From the NCBI RefSeq assembly GCF_001662305.1, contig NZ_BDEP01000015.1:124001-188000 (forward strand): a stretch of 64,000 nt of DNA, read 5' to 3'. Position 1 is the first letter of the stretch. The number at the start of each line of letters is the position of its first letter. This document shows, in pieces, positions 50,962 through 59,850 of the stretch. Below the pieces are notes generated by a model that did not search any database, was not told where the DNA came from, and was given only the letters and a program-made list of their open reading frames with translations. Both the position numbers and the translations under genes were made by a program. This stretch comes from Halomonas caseinilytica. GTDB lineage: Bacteria > Pseudomonadota > Gammaproteobacteria > Pseudomonadales > Halomonadaceae.

Positions 50962-50991
50962 ACCCCCCGGCCGGAAAGGTCGGGGGGTTTT
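50962..50991 (+). terminator. Intrinsic terminator after phoX
   Basis: ACCCCCCGGCC and GGTCGGGGGGT pair around a GGAAA loop, followed by TTTTG. It lies 30 bp after the phoX stop, and its reverse could also serve the convergent acetyltransferase gene, which stops at 50995. Confidence 0.9.
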
Positions 50992-50994
50992 GTG

Positions 50995-51408
50995 TCAGGG
51001 GGTGAGGATCAGTCCCATGCTGATCCGGTCCTCGGTGTCGAAGCCAAGGCGGCGGTAGAAGTCCGCTACCTCCTCATTGCCACCTCGTATCTGCAGGTTG
51101 ACCTTGACGCAGCCGAGTTCGCGCAATCGCTCGATGGCGAACTCGACCATGCGCCTGCCGAGGCCTTCTCCTTGTCGTGAATCTGCCACCGCGACGGAGT
51201 ACAGCCAGCCACGATGGCCATCGTAGCCTGCCATGCAGGTCGCAATGATCTCGCCATCATCCTCGATGACATAGATGTGGTCATCCACCAGTCGTTTGGC
51301 GCGTAGCACGGCTTCGGGCGTATTGTAGCCGGTATAGTCGGGAAAGCTGGCCCGCCAGAGGGCTGCTACCCGAGGTTCATCGTCTTCGATGTATTTTCTC
51401 GGTGTCAT
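50995..51408 (-). CDS. GNAT family acetyltransferase
   Basis: A 137-residue N-acetyltransferase with the acetyl-CoA loop DSRQGEGLGRRMVEF and the C-terminal DFYRRLGF motif typical of GNAT enzymes, and an N-terminal YIEDDEPRVAALWR strand-helix. Sequence resembles the YpeA/RimI-like group. The substrate is unknown. It converges with phoX. Confidence 0.9.
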   Translation of the reverse strand: MTPRKYIEDDEPRVAALWRASFPDYTGYNTPEAVLRAKRLVDDHIYVIEDDGEIIATCMAGYDGHRGWLYSVAVADSRQGEGLGRRMVEFAIERLRELGCVKVNLQIRGGNEEVADFYRRLGFDTEDRISMGLILTP

Positions 51409-51489
51409 GAGCGTGGGTCGCCGGGTATGTGATGCCTACAGTCTCGCATGCTCTGGCGTGCCGATCATGAGGTGGCGATGGGAAAAGTC

Positions 51490-51882
51490 TCAGATGTAGG
51501 CACCCTTGGTAAACTCGATCAGGCAGAAGCCATGTTCGAAAGGGTCGGAAAAGCTGATGCAGCGTGACCCGCGCCACTCGCGACATTCACTCTCCCGTCG
51601 GGCACCGGCGCGTTCCGCACGCCGTACCGCAGTCTCCAGATCTTCCACCACGCAGTCGAGGTGCACCGGTGTCTAGTGCCGCCTGTAGTGGCGGGGCATC
51701 GATCCTGGCGATGAGGAGGGAGTATCGGCTGCATTCTGCAGCAGATAGAGCCTCGATGAGGTCCCGGACAGTTCGGCGACATCGTCATCGAGGAAGCGGT
51801 CGAGCGTCAGGCCCAGGGCATCGTGATAGAAGTCGACGGCGGGACCCAGTTCCGGCACATCGATGTTGACCAGAAGGTGCAT
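51490..51882 (-). pseudogene. VOC/glyoxalase-like protein broken by an in-frame amber codon
   Basis: The frame encodes a 130-residue VOC protein: MHLLVNIDVPELGPAVDFYH at the start and a second module VHLDCVVEDLETAVRRAE to LIEFTKGAYI. A TAG at 51673-51675 (codon 70) interrupts it in the same frame with no shift. The residue there is Trp in the usual context (RHWTPVHLD), so TGG to TAG is a one-base change. Everything after the stop still reads as sound VOC sequence, so the loss is recent, or the base is a sequencing error. Confidence 0.8.
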
Positions 51883-52013
51883 GGCGATCTCCTTTGGTTC
51901 AATGGAAGCGATGTGTTCCTGCGCGTCGCTCGGTCAGGGTAGAGGTTCCCGATAGCCGTGAATGCTCGATGGGATCGAGCGGGGAATTCCCCGCTCGAGA
52001 GGTGGCGAGCCCC

Positions 52014-52442
52014 TTACTCCTGGTCGGCCTGAAAGGCCTCGAAGACCTGCTGGCCGGTGAGATCCTGGGTGGCGTTGCCGAAGTGGTACCAACCAGGCTT
52101 CTCGTCGATGAAGATCTGCGAGTCGAAGGTCCAGGCCTCTCCGGTGTCGACCAGGCCTACCGGTACGGCATAGTGCTCGCCGGTCTTGAGCCGGTAGAAC
52201 AGGTGAGTGCCGCAGTGTCGGCAGAAACCGCGTTCCGCCCAGTCCGAGGAGGCATAGATGTTGACGTGATCCTCGCCCTCGAGGGTCGCACGGCCGACCG
52301 ATTCCATGGCAAGCAACGGGCCGCCGCCCCAGGTGCGGCACATCTGGCAATGGCAGGCGGCGACATTCTGGCGCTCGGCCTCGACGGAGAGCGTCACGGC
52401 GCCGCACAGACAACTGCCGCGCAGGGTCATGGCATCGTTCAT
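52014..52442 (-). CDS. GFA family glutathione-dependent formaldehyde-activating-like protein
   Basis: A 142-residue zinc-binding protein of the GFA/CENP-V family: SCLCGAVTL, ACHCQMCRTWGGG and GFCRHCGTHLFYR hold the zinc cysteines. Most members are of unknown substrate despite the name. The ATG at 52442 has AAGGAG six bases upstream, better than the ATG at 52448, which abuts it. It is on the same strand as the peroxiredoxin gene 52 bp upstream. Confidence 0.88.
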   Translation of the reverse strand: MNDAMTLRGSCLCGAVTLSVEAERQNVAACHCQMCRTWGGGPLLAMESVGRATLEGEDHVNIYASSDWAERGFCRHCGTHLFYRLKTGEHYAVPVGLVDTGEAWTFDSQIFIDEKPGWYHFGNATQDLTGQQVFEAFQADQE

Positions 52443-52494
52443 GGTCATCTCCTTGGTGGCCGAGTGTCGGCCATCATGATGTTGCTACGTTCTC

Positions 52495-52968
52495 TCAGAG
52501 CTGTGCCAGGACCGTTTCGGCACTGCTCTGCTCCACGCCCTTGGCGTCGACGCCGAGGTATTCCACCACGCCGTCATTGGCGATCAGGGCAAAGCGCTTG
52601 CTGCGCGTGCCCATGCCGCCCGCGCTGGCATCCATCTCCAGGCCCAGGGCGCGGGCGAACTCGGCGTTGCCATCGGCCAGCATGGTGATGCGCTCGGCGT
52701 TCTGGTCCTTCTGCCAGGCATCCATCACGAAGGCGTCGTTGACGGCCATGCAGGCCACGACATCCACCTTGTCGAGCAGCTTGTCGGCGTTGACCACGAA
52801 ACCCGGCATGTGCGTGTTGGAGCAGCCGGGGGTGAAGGCGCCCGGCACCGCGAACAGCACCACGCGCTTGCCGGCGAACAGCTCGCCGGTGGCGATGTCC
52901 TCCGGTCCTTGCTCGCCGTTGGTCTTGAGGGTGATGTCGGGAATGCGGTCACCGATGGCGATCGTCAT
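52495..52968 (-). CDS. Peroxiredoxin (Prx5/AhpE-like)
   Basis: A 157-residue thioredoxin-fold peroxidase with the catalytic Cys in the PGAFTPGCSNTHMPGF motif (peroxidatic Cys at about residue 49), typical of Prx5. It reduces hydroperoxides, probably with glutathione/glutaredoxin. It is intact, with AGGAGCC before the ATG. Confidence 0.92.
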   Translation of the reverse strand: MTIAIGDRIPDITLKTNGEQGPEDIATGELFAGKRVVLFAVPGAFTPGCSNTHMPGFVVNADKLLDKVDVVACMAVNDAFVMDAWQKDQNAERITMLADGNAEFARALGLEMDASAGGMGTRSKRFALIANDGVVEYLGVDAKGVEQSSAETVLAQL

Positions 52969-53089
52969 TTCAGGCTCCTTTCACATTGGATGGAGACGGC
53001 GAGATGCCGTCGCACTGTGCAGGTTCCAGCATGGGCGTATATGAGTGGCTCTGCAACGTACGAGAGCGGGGATATTATCGTTGGGTTTG

Positions 53090-53206
53090 ACGAGGGGCGC
53101 CGGGGACAAGCCGAAGAGGAGGTCCGACGCCAGGGAAGGCGTCGGTAGCGTACAGGGAGGTATTTACAGCGCCTCCTCGCAGGCTTGTCGACGGATCAGC
53201 CCCGAG
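53090..53206 (+). repeat. 117-bp structured intergenic repeat, copy 2
   Basis: The reverse complement of this stretch aligns with copy 1 at 26120-26236 over all 117 bp without gaps (about 100 identities). It can fold the same way: outer arms GGCTTGTC/GACAAGCC and GAGGAGG/CCTCCTC, an inner hairpin TAC/GTA and an inner hairpin CCGACGCC/GGCGTCGG. It is between the peroxiredoxin and narK genes, near the narK terminator. A 61-residue frame through it is not considered a gene. Confidence 0.8.
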
Positions 53207-53228
53207 CGATATGTTGCCTGGAAAGCAT

Positions 53229-53263
53229 AAAACGCCCCCGGTGCGTTGCTGCAGCGAGGGCGT
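53229..53263 (-). terminator. Terminator after narK
   Basis: On the minus strand ACGCCCTCG and CGGGGGCGT pair with one mismatch around a 14-base loop and are followed by TTTT, 18-52 bp after the narK stop. Confidence 0.8.
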
Positions 53264-53280
53264 ATCCGGAAAGGGCGCTA

Positions 53281-54630
53281 TCAGCGCAGCGAGAGGGCGC
53301 CGGAGCCGTTGTTGTCGGCGGCGTCGCGATAGGCGGCGGTCTCTTCGGCCTCGACCTCGGGGGAGAAGCGCACCACCAGAGTACAGAGGGCGGCAATCAC
53401 CACGGCGACGCCGAGATAGAAGAGCCCCTGCTGGTAGGAGAGCGATTCTGAACGAAACAGGAAGCCGGCCGCCACGGCCCCGGCGTTGCCACCCGCGCCG
53501 ACGATACCGGCCACGGCGCCCAGCGCCTTCTTGTTGACGAAGGGCACGATGCCGAAGGTGGCGCCCTCGGCCATCTGTACGAAGAGGCTGAACACCAGCA
53601 TGATGGCGATGGCCAGCGCCAGGACCTGCATCTGCGAGAAGAACATCAGGGCCACGCCTTCGCAGAGCATGGCGATGAACAGCCAGCGAACCCGCCCCTT
53701 CAGGCCACCGTTGCGGGCGAACAGGTCGGAGAAGACGCCGCCCAGGGTGCGGGCGAAGAGGTTCATCAGGCCGAACAGCCCGGCGATCAGGCCGGCAGTG
53801 GCCAGGGTCAGGTCGAAGTTGTCGAAGTAATAGATGGCGGCGATGTTGTGGATGGTCAGCTCGACCCCGAAGCAGGCGGCGTAGACCACGAACAATGCCC
53901 AGACGCGGATGTCCTTGGCAGCAGTGACGAAACTGCGGCCCATGCCATGATCCCCGCTGGCCGGCGGCAGTTCGCCACGTGCGCGAAGTTCGTCGAAATT
54001 GCCGTCGGGGGCATCCTGGGTAAAAACGTAATAGGCGATACCGCAGAGGAACAGCACCACGCCGGGCACCACCATGGCCAGACGCCAGCCCAGGGCCTCG
54101 TTGACGCCGAGCATCAGCAGGCCGGAGAAGATCAACGGCATCAGGATCTGGGTGGTACCGCCGCCCAGGTTGCCCCAGCCTGCCGAGGTGGCATTGGCGG
54201 TGCCGACCACATTGGGGGCGAACATGATCGATGTGTGGTACTGGGTGATCACGAAGGAGGCACCGATGGCGCCGATGGCCAGTCGGGCGAGGAAGAAGGC
54301 TTCGAAACTGTCGACCAGCGCGATGCTCATCACCGGCAGGGACCCCAGGCACAGCAGCCAGGTGTAGGCACGGCGCGGGCCGATGCGGTCGCAGAGCACT
54401 CCGATGGCCAGTCGCACGATCACGGTGATGGCTACCGAGGCGATGATGGTATTGCCTATCTGGGTCTTGGTCAGGCCGAGGTCATCGCGGACCACTGCCA
54501 TCAGCGGGGCGATGCCGAACCAGCCGAAAAAACAGATGTGGAAGGCGAACCACGAGAAGTGGAAGGCGCGCATCTGCGGTGTCTTGAGGGTGAACAGGCG
54601 AATCCTGTTGGCCTTGTTGCGGATTTCCAT
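53281..54630 (-). CDS. narK: NarK-type nitrate/nitrite transporter
   Basis: A 449-residue MFS transporter with 12 helices and the nitrate/nitrite porter signatures: FHFSWFAFHICFFGWFGIAP in helix 1 with the nitrate-binding Arg in RLAIGVLCDRIGPRR, and GWGNLGGGTTQ, a nitrate-signature-type loop. It probably imports nitrate for the nas/nir genes 20 kb away. The ATG at 54630 has GAGG six bases upstream. A sigma-54-like promoter lies upstream, but no ANTAR-type hairpins were found in its leader. Confidence 0.92.
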   Translation of the reverse strand: MEIRNKANRIRLFTLKTPQMRAFHFSWFAFHICFFGWFGIAPLMAVVRDDLGLTKTQIGNTIIASVAITVIVRLAIGVLCDRIGPRRAYTWLLCLGSLPVMSIALVDSFEAFFLARLAIGAIGASFVITQYHTSIMFAPNVVGTANATSAGWGNLGGGTTQILMPLIFSGLLMLGVNEALGWRLAMVVPGVVLFLCGIAYYVFTQDAPDGNFDELRARGELPPASGDHGMGRSFVTAAKDIRVWALFVVYAACFGVELTIHNIAAIYYFDNFDLTLATAGLIAGLFGLMNLFARTLGGVFSDLFARNGGLKGRVRWLFIAMLCEGVALMFFSQMQVLALAIAIMLVFSLFVQMAEGATFGIVPFVNKKALGAVAGIVGAGGNAGAVAAGFLFRSESLSYQQGLFYLGVAVVIAALCTLVVRFSPEVEAEETAAYRDAADNNGSGALSLR

Positions 54631-54753
54631 GGAGAGCCTCGTCGAGTGATGGTCGAACAACACGAGCCGGGCCTTCATCATTGAAGGTCGGGTTCGACGC
54701 ACTCGTACCGCGAGGGGCCTGGTCCACGTCCACCGCTGCTTGGAAGCTGGTCA

Positions 54754-54769
54754 AGCACATGGCCTGCCA
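54754..54769 (-). promoter_or_regulatory. Sigma-54-like promoter of narK
   Basis: Minus-strand TGGCAGGCCATGTGCT keeps the -24 GG and -12 GC with exact 10-base spacing and differs from the consensus at two less critical positions. It is 124 bp before the narK start. No NtrC palindrome was recognised upstream, and the rest of the 282-bp gap shows no gene. Confidence 0.5.
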
Positions 54770-54877
54770 TGATTTTACATGGCGTTTATATTCAGTCACC
54801 TATAGCAAAAGATGGGCAGGAATAGGCCGCTGAAGAGAGACGTGGCGATACATGGCGGTGCGCGAAAGCGAGGCGGC

Positions 54878-54905
54878 GCCCCGCCGTGGTGCCGGAAGGC
54901 GGGGC
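54878..54905 (-). terminator. Hairpin after the short L,D-transpeptidase gene
   Basis: GCCCCGCC (54878-54885) pairs with GGCGGGGC (54898-54905) around 12 bases, just after the stop of the minus-strand gene. The following T-run is weak. Confidence 0.5.
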
Positions 54906-54912
54906 TGTGGCA

Positions 54913-55641
54913 TCACTGCAAGGCGAGGCGGGAGTCGCCGCCGGGGCAGCGCAGGTAGGTGGATTGGCTAAGCCACTCCCGATCAGGATAGTAGGTGAAC
55001 AGATACTGATGATCCTTGAGGCTGTTGATCAGCGGTACGGCGACTTCTTCGCGTACCGCCGGGCAGCCGTGACTGCGGCCCAGTCGGCCGACCTTCTCGA
55101 TGAACTCCTCGCTGACATAGTCGGCGCCGTGCATCACGATGGTGCGCTCGTAGGCCAGGTCGTTGACCCCCGGCTCGAGTCCCTTGAGGCGCAAGGAATA
55201 ACCATTGCGGCCCTCATAGCTGTTGAGGGTACGAAACAGTCCTATGCTGGACTGGTGGCTCTCGGGAATATTGGAGAAGGCCGTGGCCATGTTGTCGCCG
55301 GAGCCTTGCCCGTGTGAGACCAGTTCGCGAAACATGAGCTGATCACGGCGCAGGTCGAAGACCCAGAGCCTGGGTTCGGTGGAGGGCAGCGAGAAATCGA
55401 TCACCGCCAGGCGGTCGGCGCCGGGATCGGCGCAGTTCAGGGCCCGGGCCGCTAGATGGAGCACGCCGGGGTTGGCGTGAGGGGCCATGCGGGCAAGCTG
55501 TTGAGCCAGGGGAGGCTGGTCGAGTTGCTGGGGCGTGAAGGCCCGAACCATGAAATCCCCTGCCTGGAGCGGAGAGGCGAGCAACGTCAAGGCGCCGGTC
55601 AGGAATAAGCCGACCAAACGGCGGAGCTTGCAATGTAGCAT
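54913..55641 (-). CDS. Murein L,D-transpeptidase catalytic domain family protein, short form
   Basis: A 242-residue exported protein: signal peptide (LGLFLTGALTLL-like core, cut near LQA-GD), then an L,D-transpeptidase catalytic domain with IVMHGADYVSEEF and the active-site motif SHGCPAV (Cys nucleophile). It likely cross-links or modifies peptidoglycan in the periplasm. The start at 55641 gives a normal signal peptide; upstream open frame runs antisense to the next gene. It diverges from a larger L,D-transpeptidase. Confidence 0.88.
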   Translation of the reverse strand: MLHCKLRRLVGLFLTGALTLLASPLQAGDFMVRAFTPQQLDQPPLAQQLARMAPHANPGVLHLAARALNCADPGADRLAVIDFSLPSTEPRLWVFDLRRDQLMFRELVSHGQGSGDNMATAFSNIPESHQSSIGLFRTLNSYEGRNGYSLRLKGLEPGVNDLAYERTIVMHGADYVSEEFIEKVGRLGRSHGCPAVREEVAVPLINSLKDHQYLFTYYPDREWLSQSTYLRCPGGDSRLALQ

Positions 55642-55812
55642 CCTGCGAGTTCCCGTCGAATGATATTCAGGACCGGTATCGATCCATTGTGATCGTTCGG
55701 AGTCCAGTTCGTATTTCCCGTGGCGCTTTTCCATCGTGCGCCATCTGGCATTATTATGACGATACTGGCCTGGATGGCCAATTTTGTCGACGATTCGCAG
55801 GGAGGTCACGTC

Positions 55813-57453
55813 ATGTTCGCTACCGAGATTCGGTATACACGCTGCCAGCGCACCGCTTGGTGTCTGGGGATCTGGCTGGCACTGGCGGGGCCTGTCATGG
55901 CCCAGTCGGATGCCCCGGGGGCACCGCAGGGCGACCAGGCGCTGGAGGAACAACTGGCCGAGGCCTCCTCTCGACTGCGCAATCTCTATGCGGTGCGTGG
56001 TGACCGTCCCATCTGGCGGGATGCCGAGATCGTGGACGCCCTGGTCGAGTCGCTGAAGACGCTGGATGCCGATGGCCTTTCGCCGAGTGACTATCGCCCT
56101 GACGAGCTGCGGGCGGCGTCCAGAGCGGCGCTCAGGGAAGGCGCCGACGACGATGTGCGAGCTCGCTTCGAGCTGCAGGCCAGCCGTACCCTGCTGGCCG
56201 CCCTGACGCACCTGCAGCGTGGCAAGGTCGACCCGCAGCGCATCAATGACGACTGGGACCTGACCATCGAGCCGCCTTCTCTCGATTTGGCTGCCATTTC
56301 GCGGGAGCTGGACGAAGGCGACGTGCCTGCGGCGATCGACCTGGCGCGCCCGCCCTATGAACCCTATGAGCAGTTGCGCGAGGGTCTGGCCCATTATCGG
56401 GAGATCGAGCGTCAGGGCGGCTGGCCAGCATTGATGAACGTCGAGGACCCGCTGCGCCCAGGTGACACGGGCACGGAGGTGGCTGCATTGCGCGAGCGTC
56501 TGGCGGCGATCGGCAATGATCAGCTGTGGGCCGCCGACGAAGGATATTATCCGGCCATCGAGTTGCAGGCTCCCGAACCGGAGGTCTATGACGAGGCTCT
56601 GGTCGAGGCCGTGCGACGCTTTCAACGTCACCACCTGCTGGCCGACGATGGCGTGGTGGGGCCGCGTACGCTCAAGGCCTTGAACATGAGCGTCGACCAA
56701 CGCATCGATCAGATTCGCGCCAACATGGAGCGTGCCCGATGGTTGCTTCACGGGCTGCCGGAATCTTTCGTGCTGGTCGATATCGCCGGCTATGACCTGC
56801 GTTATTTTCGTCCCAACGGCGATACCTGGCGGGCCAGGATCGTGGTGGGGCAACCCTATCGGCGAACGCCGTCGTTGCGCTCCGAAATCACCCATCTGAC
56901 CATCAATCCGACCTGGACGGTGCCACCGACCATCATGCGCGAGGATGTATTGCCCAAGGTACGTCGCGATCTCGGCTATCTGGCGACCAAGAACCTTTCG
57001 GTGCTGAGCCCTTCAGGGAAGGAACTGGATCCTGAGAGCATCGACTGGTCGAACCCCGGTGGAGTGATGCTGCGTCAGAAGGCCGGGCCGAGCAATCCCC
57101 TCGGGCAACTGGTGGTGCGTTTCCCCAACGACCACATGGTCTACCTGCACGATACGCCATCGCGTGGGCTCTTCAGTCGCTCACAGCGGGCACTCAGTTC
57201 CGGTTGCATTCGCGTGGAAGACGTACTCGAACTGGCGCAGTTGCTGTTCGACGATACCGGCACCTCGTTCGATGTCCGTCGCCTGATTGCCGACGGCAAG
57301 ACACGCAACGTGCTGCTGGAACATCATGTGCCGGTGGTGCTGCACTACTGGACCGTGCAACCCGAGCCCGATGGCGAACTGTCCTTCCGGCCGGACATCT
57401 ACGATCGTGACGATGCCTTGATCGAGGCGCTGGATCGACCGGTGACGTTGTGA
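55813..57453 (+). CDS. L,D-transpeptidase of the YcbB/LdtD type
   Basis: A 546-residue periplasmic enzyme: signal peptide (cut near VMA-QS), scaffold domain, a peptidoglycan-binding module around residues 220-300 (YDEALVEAVRRFQRHHLLADDGVVGPRTLKALN) and the YkuD catalytic domain with MVYLHDTPSRGLF and the active Cys in SSGCIRVED. It makes 3-3 cross-links in peptidoglycan and is related to E. coli LdtD. GGGAGG precedes the ATG at 55813. It diverges from the shorter L,D-transpeptidase. Confidence 0.92.
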   Translation: MFATEIRYTRCQRTAWCLGIWLALAGPVMAQSDAPGAPQGDQALEEQLAEASSRLRNLYAVRGDRPIWRDAEIVDALVESLKTLDADGLSPSDYRPDELRAASRAALREGADDDVRARFELQASRTLLAALTHLQRGKVDPQRINDDWDLTIEPPSLDLAAISRELDEGDVPAAIDLARPPYEPYEQLREGLAHYREIERQGGWPALMNVEDPLRPGDTGTEVAALRERLAAIGNDQLWAADEGYYPAIELQAPEPEVYDEALVEAVRRFQRHHLLADDGVVGPRTLKALNMSVDQRIDQIRANMERARWLLHGLPESFVLVDIAGYDLRYFRPNGDTWRARIVVGQPYRRTPSLRSEITHLTINPTWTVPPTIMREDVLPKVRRDLGYLATKNLSVLSPSGKELDPESIDWSNPGGVMLRQKAGPSNPLGQLVVRFPNDHMVYLHDTPSRGLFSRSQRALSSGCIRVEDVLELAQLLFDDTGTSFDVRRLIADGKTRNVLLEHHVPVVLHYWTVQPEPDGELSFRPDIYDRDDALIEALDRPVTL

Positions 57454-57459
57454 CGGATG

Positions 57460-57498
57460 CCGGTCAGCTCGCCGGTATGGTGCCGACGAACTGACCGG
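57460..57498. terminator. Bidirectional hairpin between convergent genes
   Basis: CCGGTCAG (57460-57467) pairs with CTGACCGG (57491-57498), with a partly paired interior (TCG/CGA and CGG/CCG). It lies in the 51-bp gap between the L,D-transpeptidase and MFS gene stops. Confidence 0.6.
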
Positions 57499-57504
57499 AC
57501 ATGT

Positions 57505-58737
57505 TCAGGTGCGGCTTGCCTCGGCCTTCGTGCTGGCGGCGTCCTTGTCCTTGAAGGCCAACAGGAAGAGCAGCAGGACGGCGAGGGCGAAGAGGGCGGG
57601 GAACAGCCAGATGCCCTGCCAGTCGTGACCACCGGCAGTGACGTAGTGGTCGGTGACCAGGCCGGCGACCCAGAAGCCGATCAGCATGCCGACCCCGTAG
57701 GTGGCCAGGGTGATCATGCCCTGGGCAGAGCTCTGGAAGCGCTCCCCGGCACGGGCATCGGTGTAGATCTGTCCCGAGACGAAGAAGAAATCGTAGCAGA
57801 CGCCGTGCAAGGCAATGCCGATCAGCAACATGTAGACCCCTGCGCCGGCATCGCCGAAGGCGAAGAGGGCATACCGTACCGCCCAGGCCAGCATGCCGAC
57901 GATCAGGGTGATCTTGATGCCGAAGCGATGGATGAATATCGGCAACAGCAGCATGAACAGCACTTCCGAGATCTGGCCCAGAGTCATCTTGCCGGTGGGA
58001 TTGGCCACGCCGATTTCCGCCAGGAAGGGATTGGCGTTCTGATAGTAGAAGGCCAGCGGAATGCAGATCAGCACCGAGGCGACAAAGAAGATCGCGTAGT
58101 TGCGGTCCTTGAGCAGCTGTAGGGCATCGAGACCGAGCATTTCCTTCAGGCCGCCTTTGCGGGTCTCTGCCTTGGGGGGCGTGGCCGGCAGGGTAAAGCA
58201 GTAGATGCCCAGTACCAGCGAGGCGATGGCACACATCAGGAAGGTATTGCGCAGGGCGCCATCGGCGATGGCCTCGGCACCATCCCAGGAGAACAGGTAG
58301 CTGATCGCCAGACCGGCCAGAATCCAGCCGATGGTGCCCCAGACCCGGATCTTGGCGAATTCGCGCGACGGGTCGCGCATCTGACGGAAGGAGACCGAGT
58401 TCACCAGTGCCAGGGTCGGCATGTAGAGAATCATGTAGACCAGGACCAGCGGATAGAAGGACGCAAAGTCCTGGGAGCGATACAGGCTGAACATCAAGGC
58501 GGCCCCGGCCAGGTGCAGCAGGGCGAGGATGCGCTCGGCGTTGAAGTAGCGATCGGCGATCAGACCGATGATGAAGGGCGCGATGATGGCGCCCCATGAC
58601 TGGGTCGAGAAGGCCATGCCGATCTGGCCTCCGGTCGCGTCCAGCGTCTGGGCGAGAAAGGTGCCCAGGGTGACGAACCAGCCGCCCCATATGAAGAACT
58701 GCAGAAACATCATGATGCTGAGCCGCGTGCTTAGCAT
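57505..58737 (-). CDS. MFS permease of the NupG (nucleoside/xanthosine) type
   Basis: A 410-residue transporter with 12 helices and the NupG-family opening RLSIMMFLQFFIWGGWFVTLG and the IGLIADRYF loop. NupG-like proteins carry nucleosides, but members in sugar operons may carry other substrates. Here it is the last gene of a minus-strand operon with a TIM-barrel isomerase and a Gfo/Idh/MocA dehydrogenase, under probable LacI control, so a sugar or polyol is a plausible cargo. Confidence 0.9.
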   Translation of the reverse strand: MLSTRLSIMMFLQFFIWGGWFVTLGTFLAQTLDATGGQIGMAFSTQSWGAIIAPFIIGLIADRYFNAERILALLHLAGAALMFSLYRSQDFASFYPLVLVYMILYMPTLALVNSVSFRQMRDPSREFAKIRVWGTIGWILAGLAISYLFSWDGAEAIADGALRNTFLMCAIASLVLGIYCFTLPATPPKAETRKGGLKEMLGLDALQLLKDRNYAIFFVASVLICIPLAFYYQNANPFLAEIGVANPTGKMTLGQISEVLFMLLLPIFIHRFGIKITLIVGMLAWAVRYALFAFGDAGAGVYMLLIGIALHGVCYDFFFVSGQIYTDARAGERFQSSAQGMITLATYGVGMLIGFWVAGLVTDHYVTAGGHDWQGIWLFPALFALAVLLLFLLAFKDKDAASTKAEASRT

Positions 58738-58770
58738 GGTGAACCCCCGGTTGTTGTGTGGTGGTGGGTA

Positions 58771-59850
58771 TCAGTTCGTGTCGCCGAGCCCCAGCAGACG
58801 CCGGTTGCGCTGAGGATCCGAACCGGTGCCGGCAAAGTCGTCGAAGGCCTTGTCGGTGCGCTGGATCAAGTGTCGGGCGATGAAGGGAGCACCCTCGGCG
58901 GCGCCCTGGGCGGCGTCCTTGAGGCAGCATTCCCACTCGAGTACCGCCCAGCCGTCGAAACCGTACTGAGTGAGCCGCGAGAAGATGCTCTTGAAGTCGA
59001 CCTGGCCATCGCCCAGCGAGCGGAAGCGACCGGGGCGATCGACCCATCCTTGATATCCGCCATAGACCCCGCTGCGGGCATCAGGCGTGAACTCCGCGTC
59101 CTTGACGTGGAACATGCCGATACGCTCGTGGTAGCGGTCGATGAAGCCCAGGTAGTCGAGTTGCTGCAGTACCATGTGGCTGGGATCGAAGAGAATCTTT
59201 GCCCGGGGATGATGGTCCACGGCGTCCAGGAAGCGCTCGAAGGTGGCACCGTCGTGCAGATCCTCGCCAGGATGAATCTCGAAGCACAGATCGACGCCTT
59301 GCGCGTCGAAGGCATCGAGGATCGGTCGCCAGCGACGGGCCAGTTCGGCGAAGCCTTCCTCGACCAGCCCTGCCGGTCGTTGCGGCCAGGGATAGACGTA
59401 GGGCCATAGCAACGCGCCGGAGAAGGTGCCGTGCGCGTTCAGTCCCAGGCGGCGACTGGCACGAGCCGCAAGCTTGAGCTGTTCCTCTGCCCATTGGCGC
59501 CGTGCCTCGGGTCGGCCTTGCAGGTGAGCGGGGGCGAAGCCGTCGAAGAGCTCGTCGAAGGCAGGATGCACCGTCACCAGTTGCCCTTGCAGATGGGTGG
59601 AAAGCTCGCTGATTGCCACGCCGGCCTCGGCGCAGCGGCCGGTCAGTTCATCGCAGTAATCCTGGCTGTCGGCGGCGAGCTCGAGATCGATCAGGCGCGG
59701 GTCCACCGTCGGCATCTGTACGCCGCGATATCCCAGCGAGGCGGCCCAGCGCGTGATCGAGTCGAGATCGTCGAAAGGCGGCCGATCATCGAGAAACTGG
59801 GCGAGAAAGAGGGCCGGCCCCTTGATGCCATGGGCGAGCGTATTCGTCAT
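58771..59850 (-). CDS. Sugar phosphate isomerase/epimerase-like TIM-barrel protein
   Basis: A 359-residue protein of the xylose isomerase-like TIM-barrel superfamily. Putative metal ligands are Glu in CFEIHPGED, Asp/His in LFDPSHMV, His/Asp in MFHVKDAEF and Glu in LEWECCLKD. It is longer than the typical 250-300-residue forms. It overlaps the dehydrogenase gene by 4 bp, so the two act together, most likely in oxidation and isomerisation of a sugar or inositol-type compound. Confidence 0.88.
   Translation of the reverse strand: MTNTLAHGIKGPALFLAQFLDDRPPFDDLDSITRWAASLGYRGVQMPTVDPRLIDLELAADSQDYCDELTGRCAEAGVAISELSTHLQGQLVTVHPAFDELFDGFAPAHLQGRPEARRQWAEEQLKLAARASRRLGLNAHGTFSGALLWPYVYPWPQRPAGLVEEGFAELARRWRPILDAFDAQGVDLCFEIHPGEDLHDGATFERFLDAVDHHPRAKILFDPSHMVLQQLDYLGFIDRYHERIGMFHVKDAEFTPDARSGVYGGYQGWVDRPGRFRSLGDGQVDFKSIFSRLTQYGFDGWAVLEWECCLKDAAQGAAEGAPFIARHLIQRTDKAFDDFAGTGSDPQRNRRLLGLGDTN

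Noticed and set aside
53045..53230. 61-residue plus-strand frame between peroxiredoxin and narK
   Set aside because: Same reason: a by-product of the second repeat copy.
54640..54760. ANTAR-type hairpins in the narK leader
   Set aside because: I looked for hexaloops with A1/G4 and an attenuator; only unrelated hairpins (for example CCTTCA-ATGA-TGAAGG) are present.
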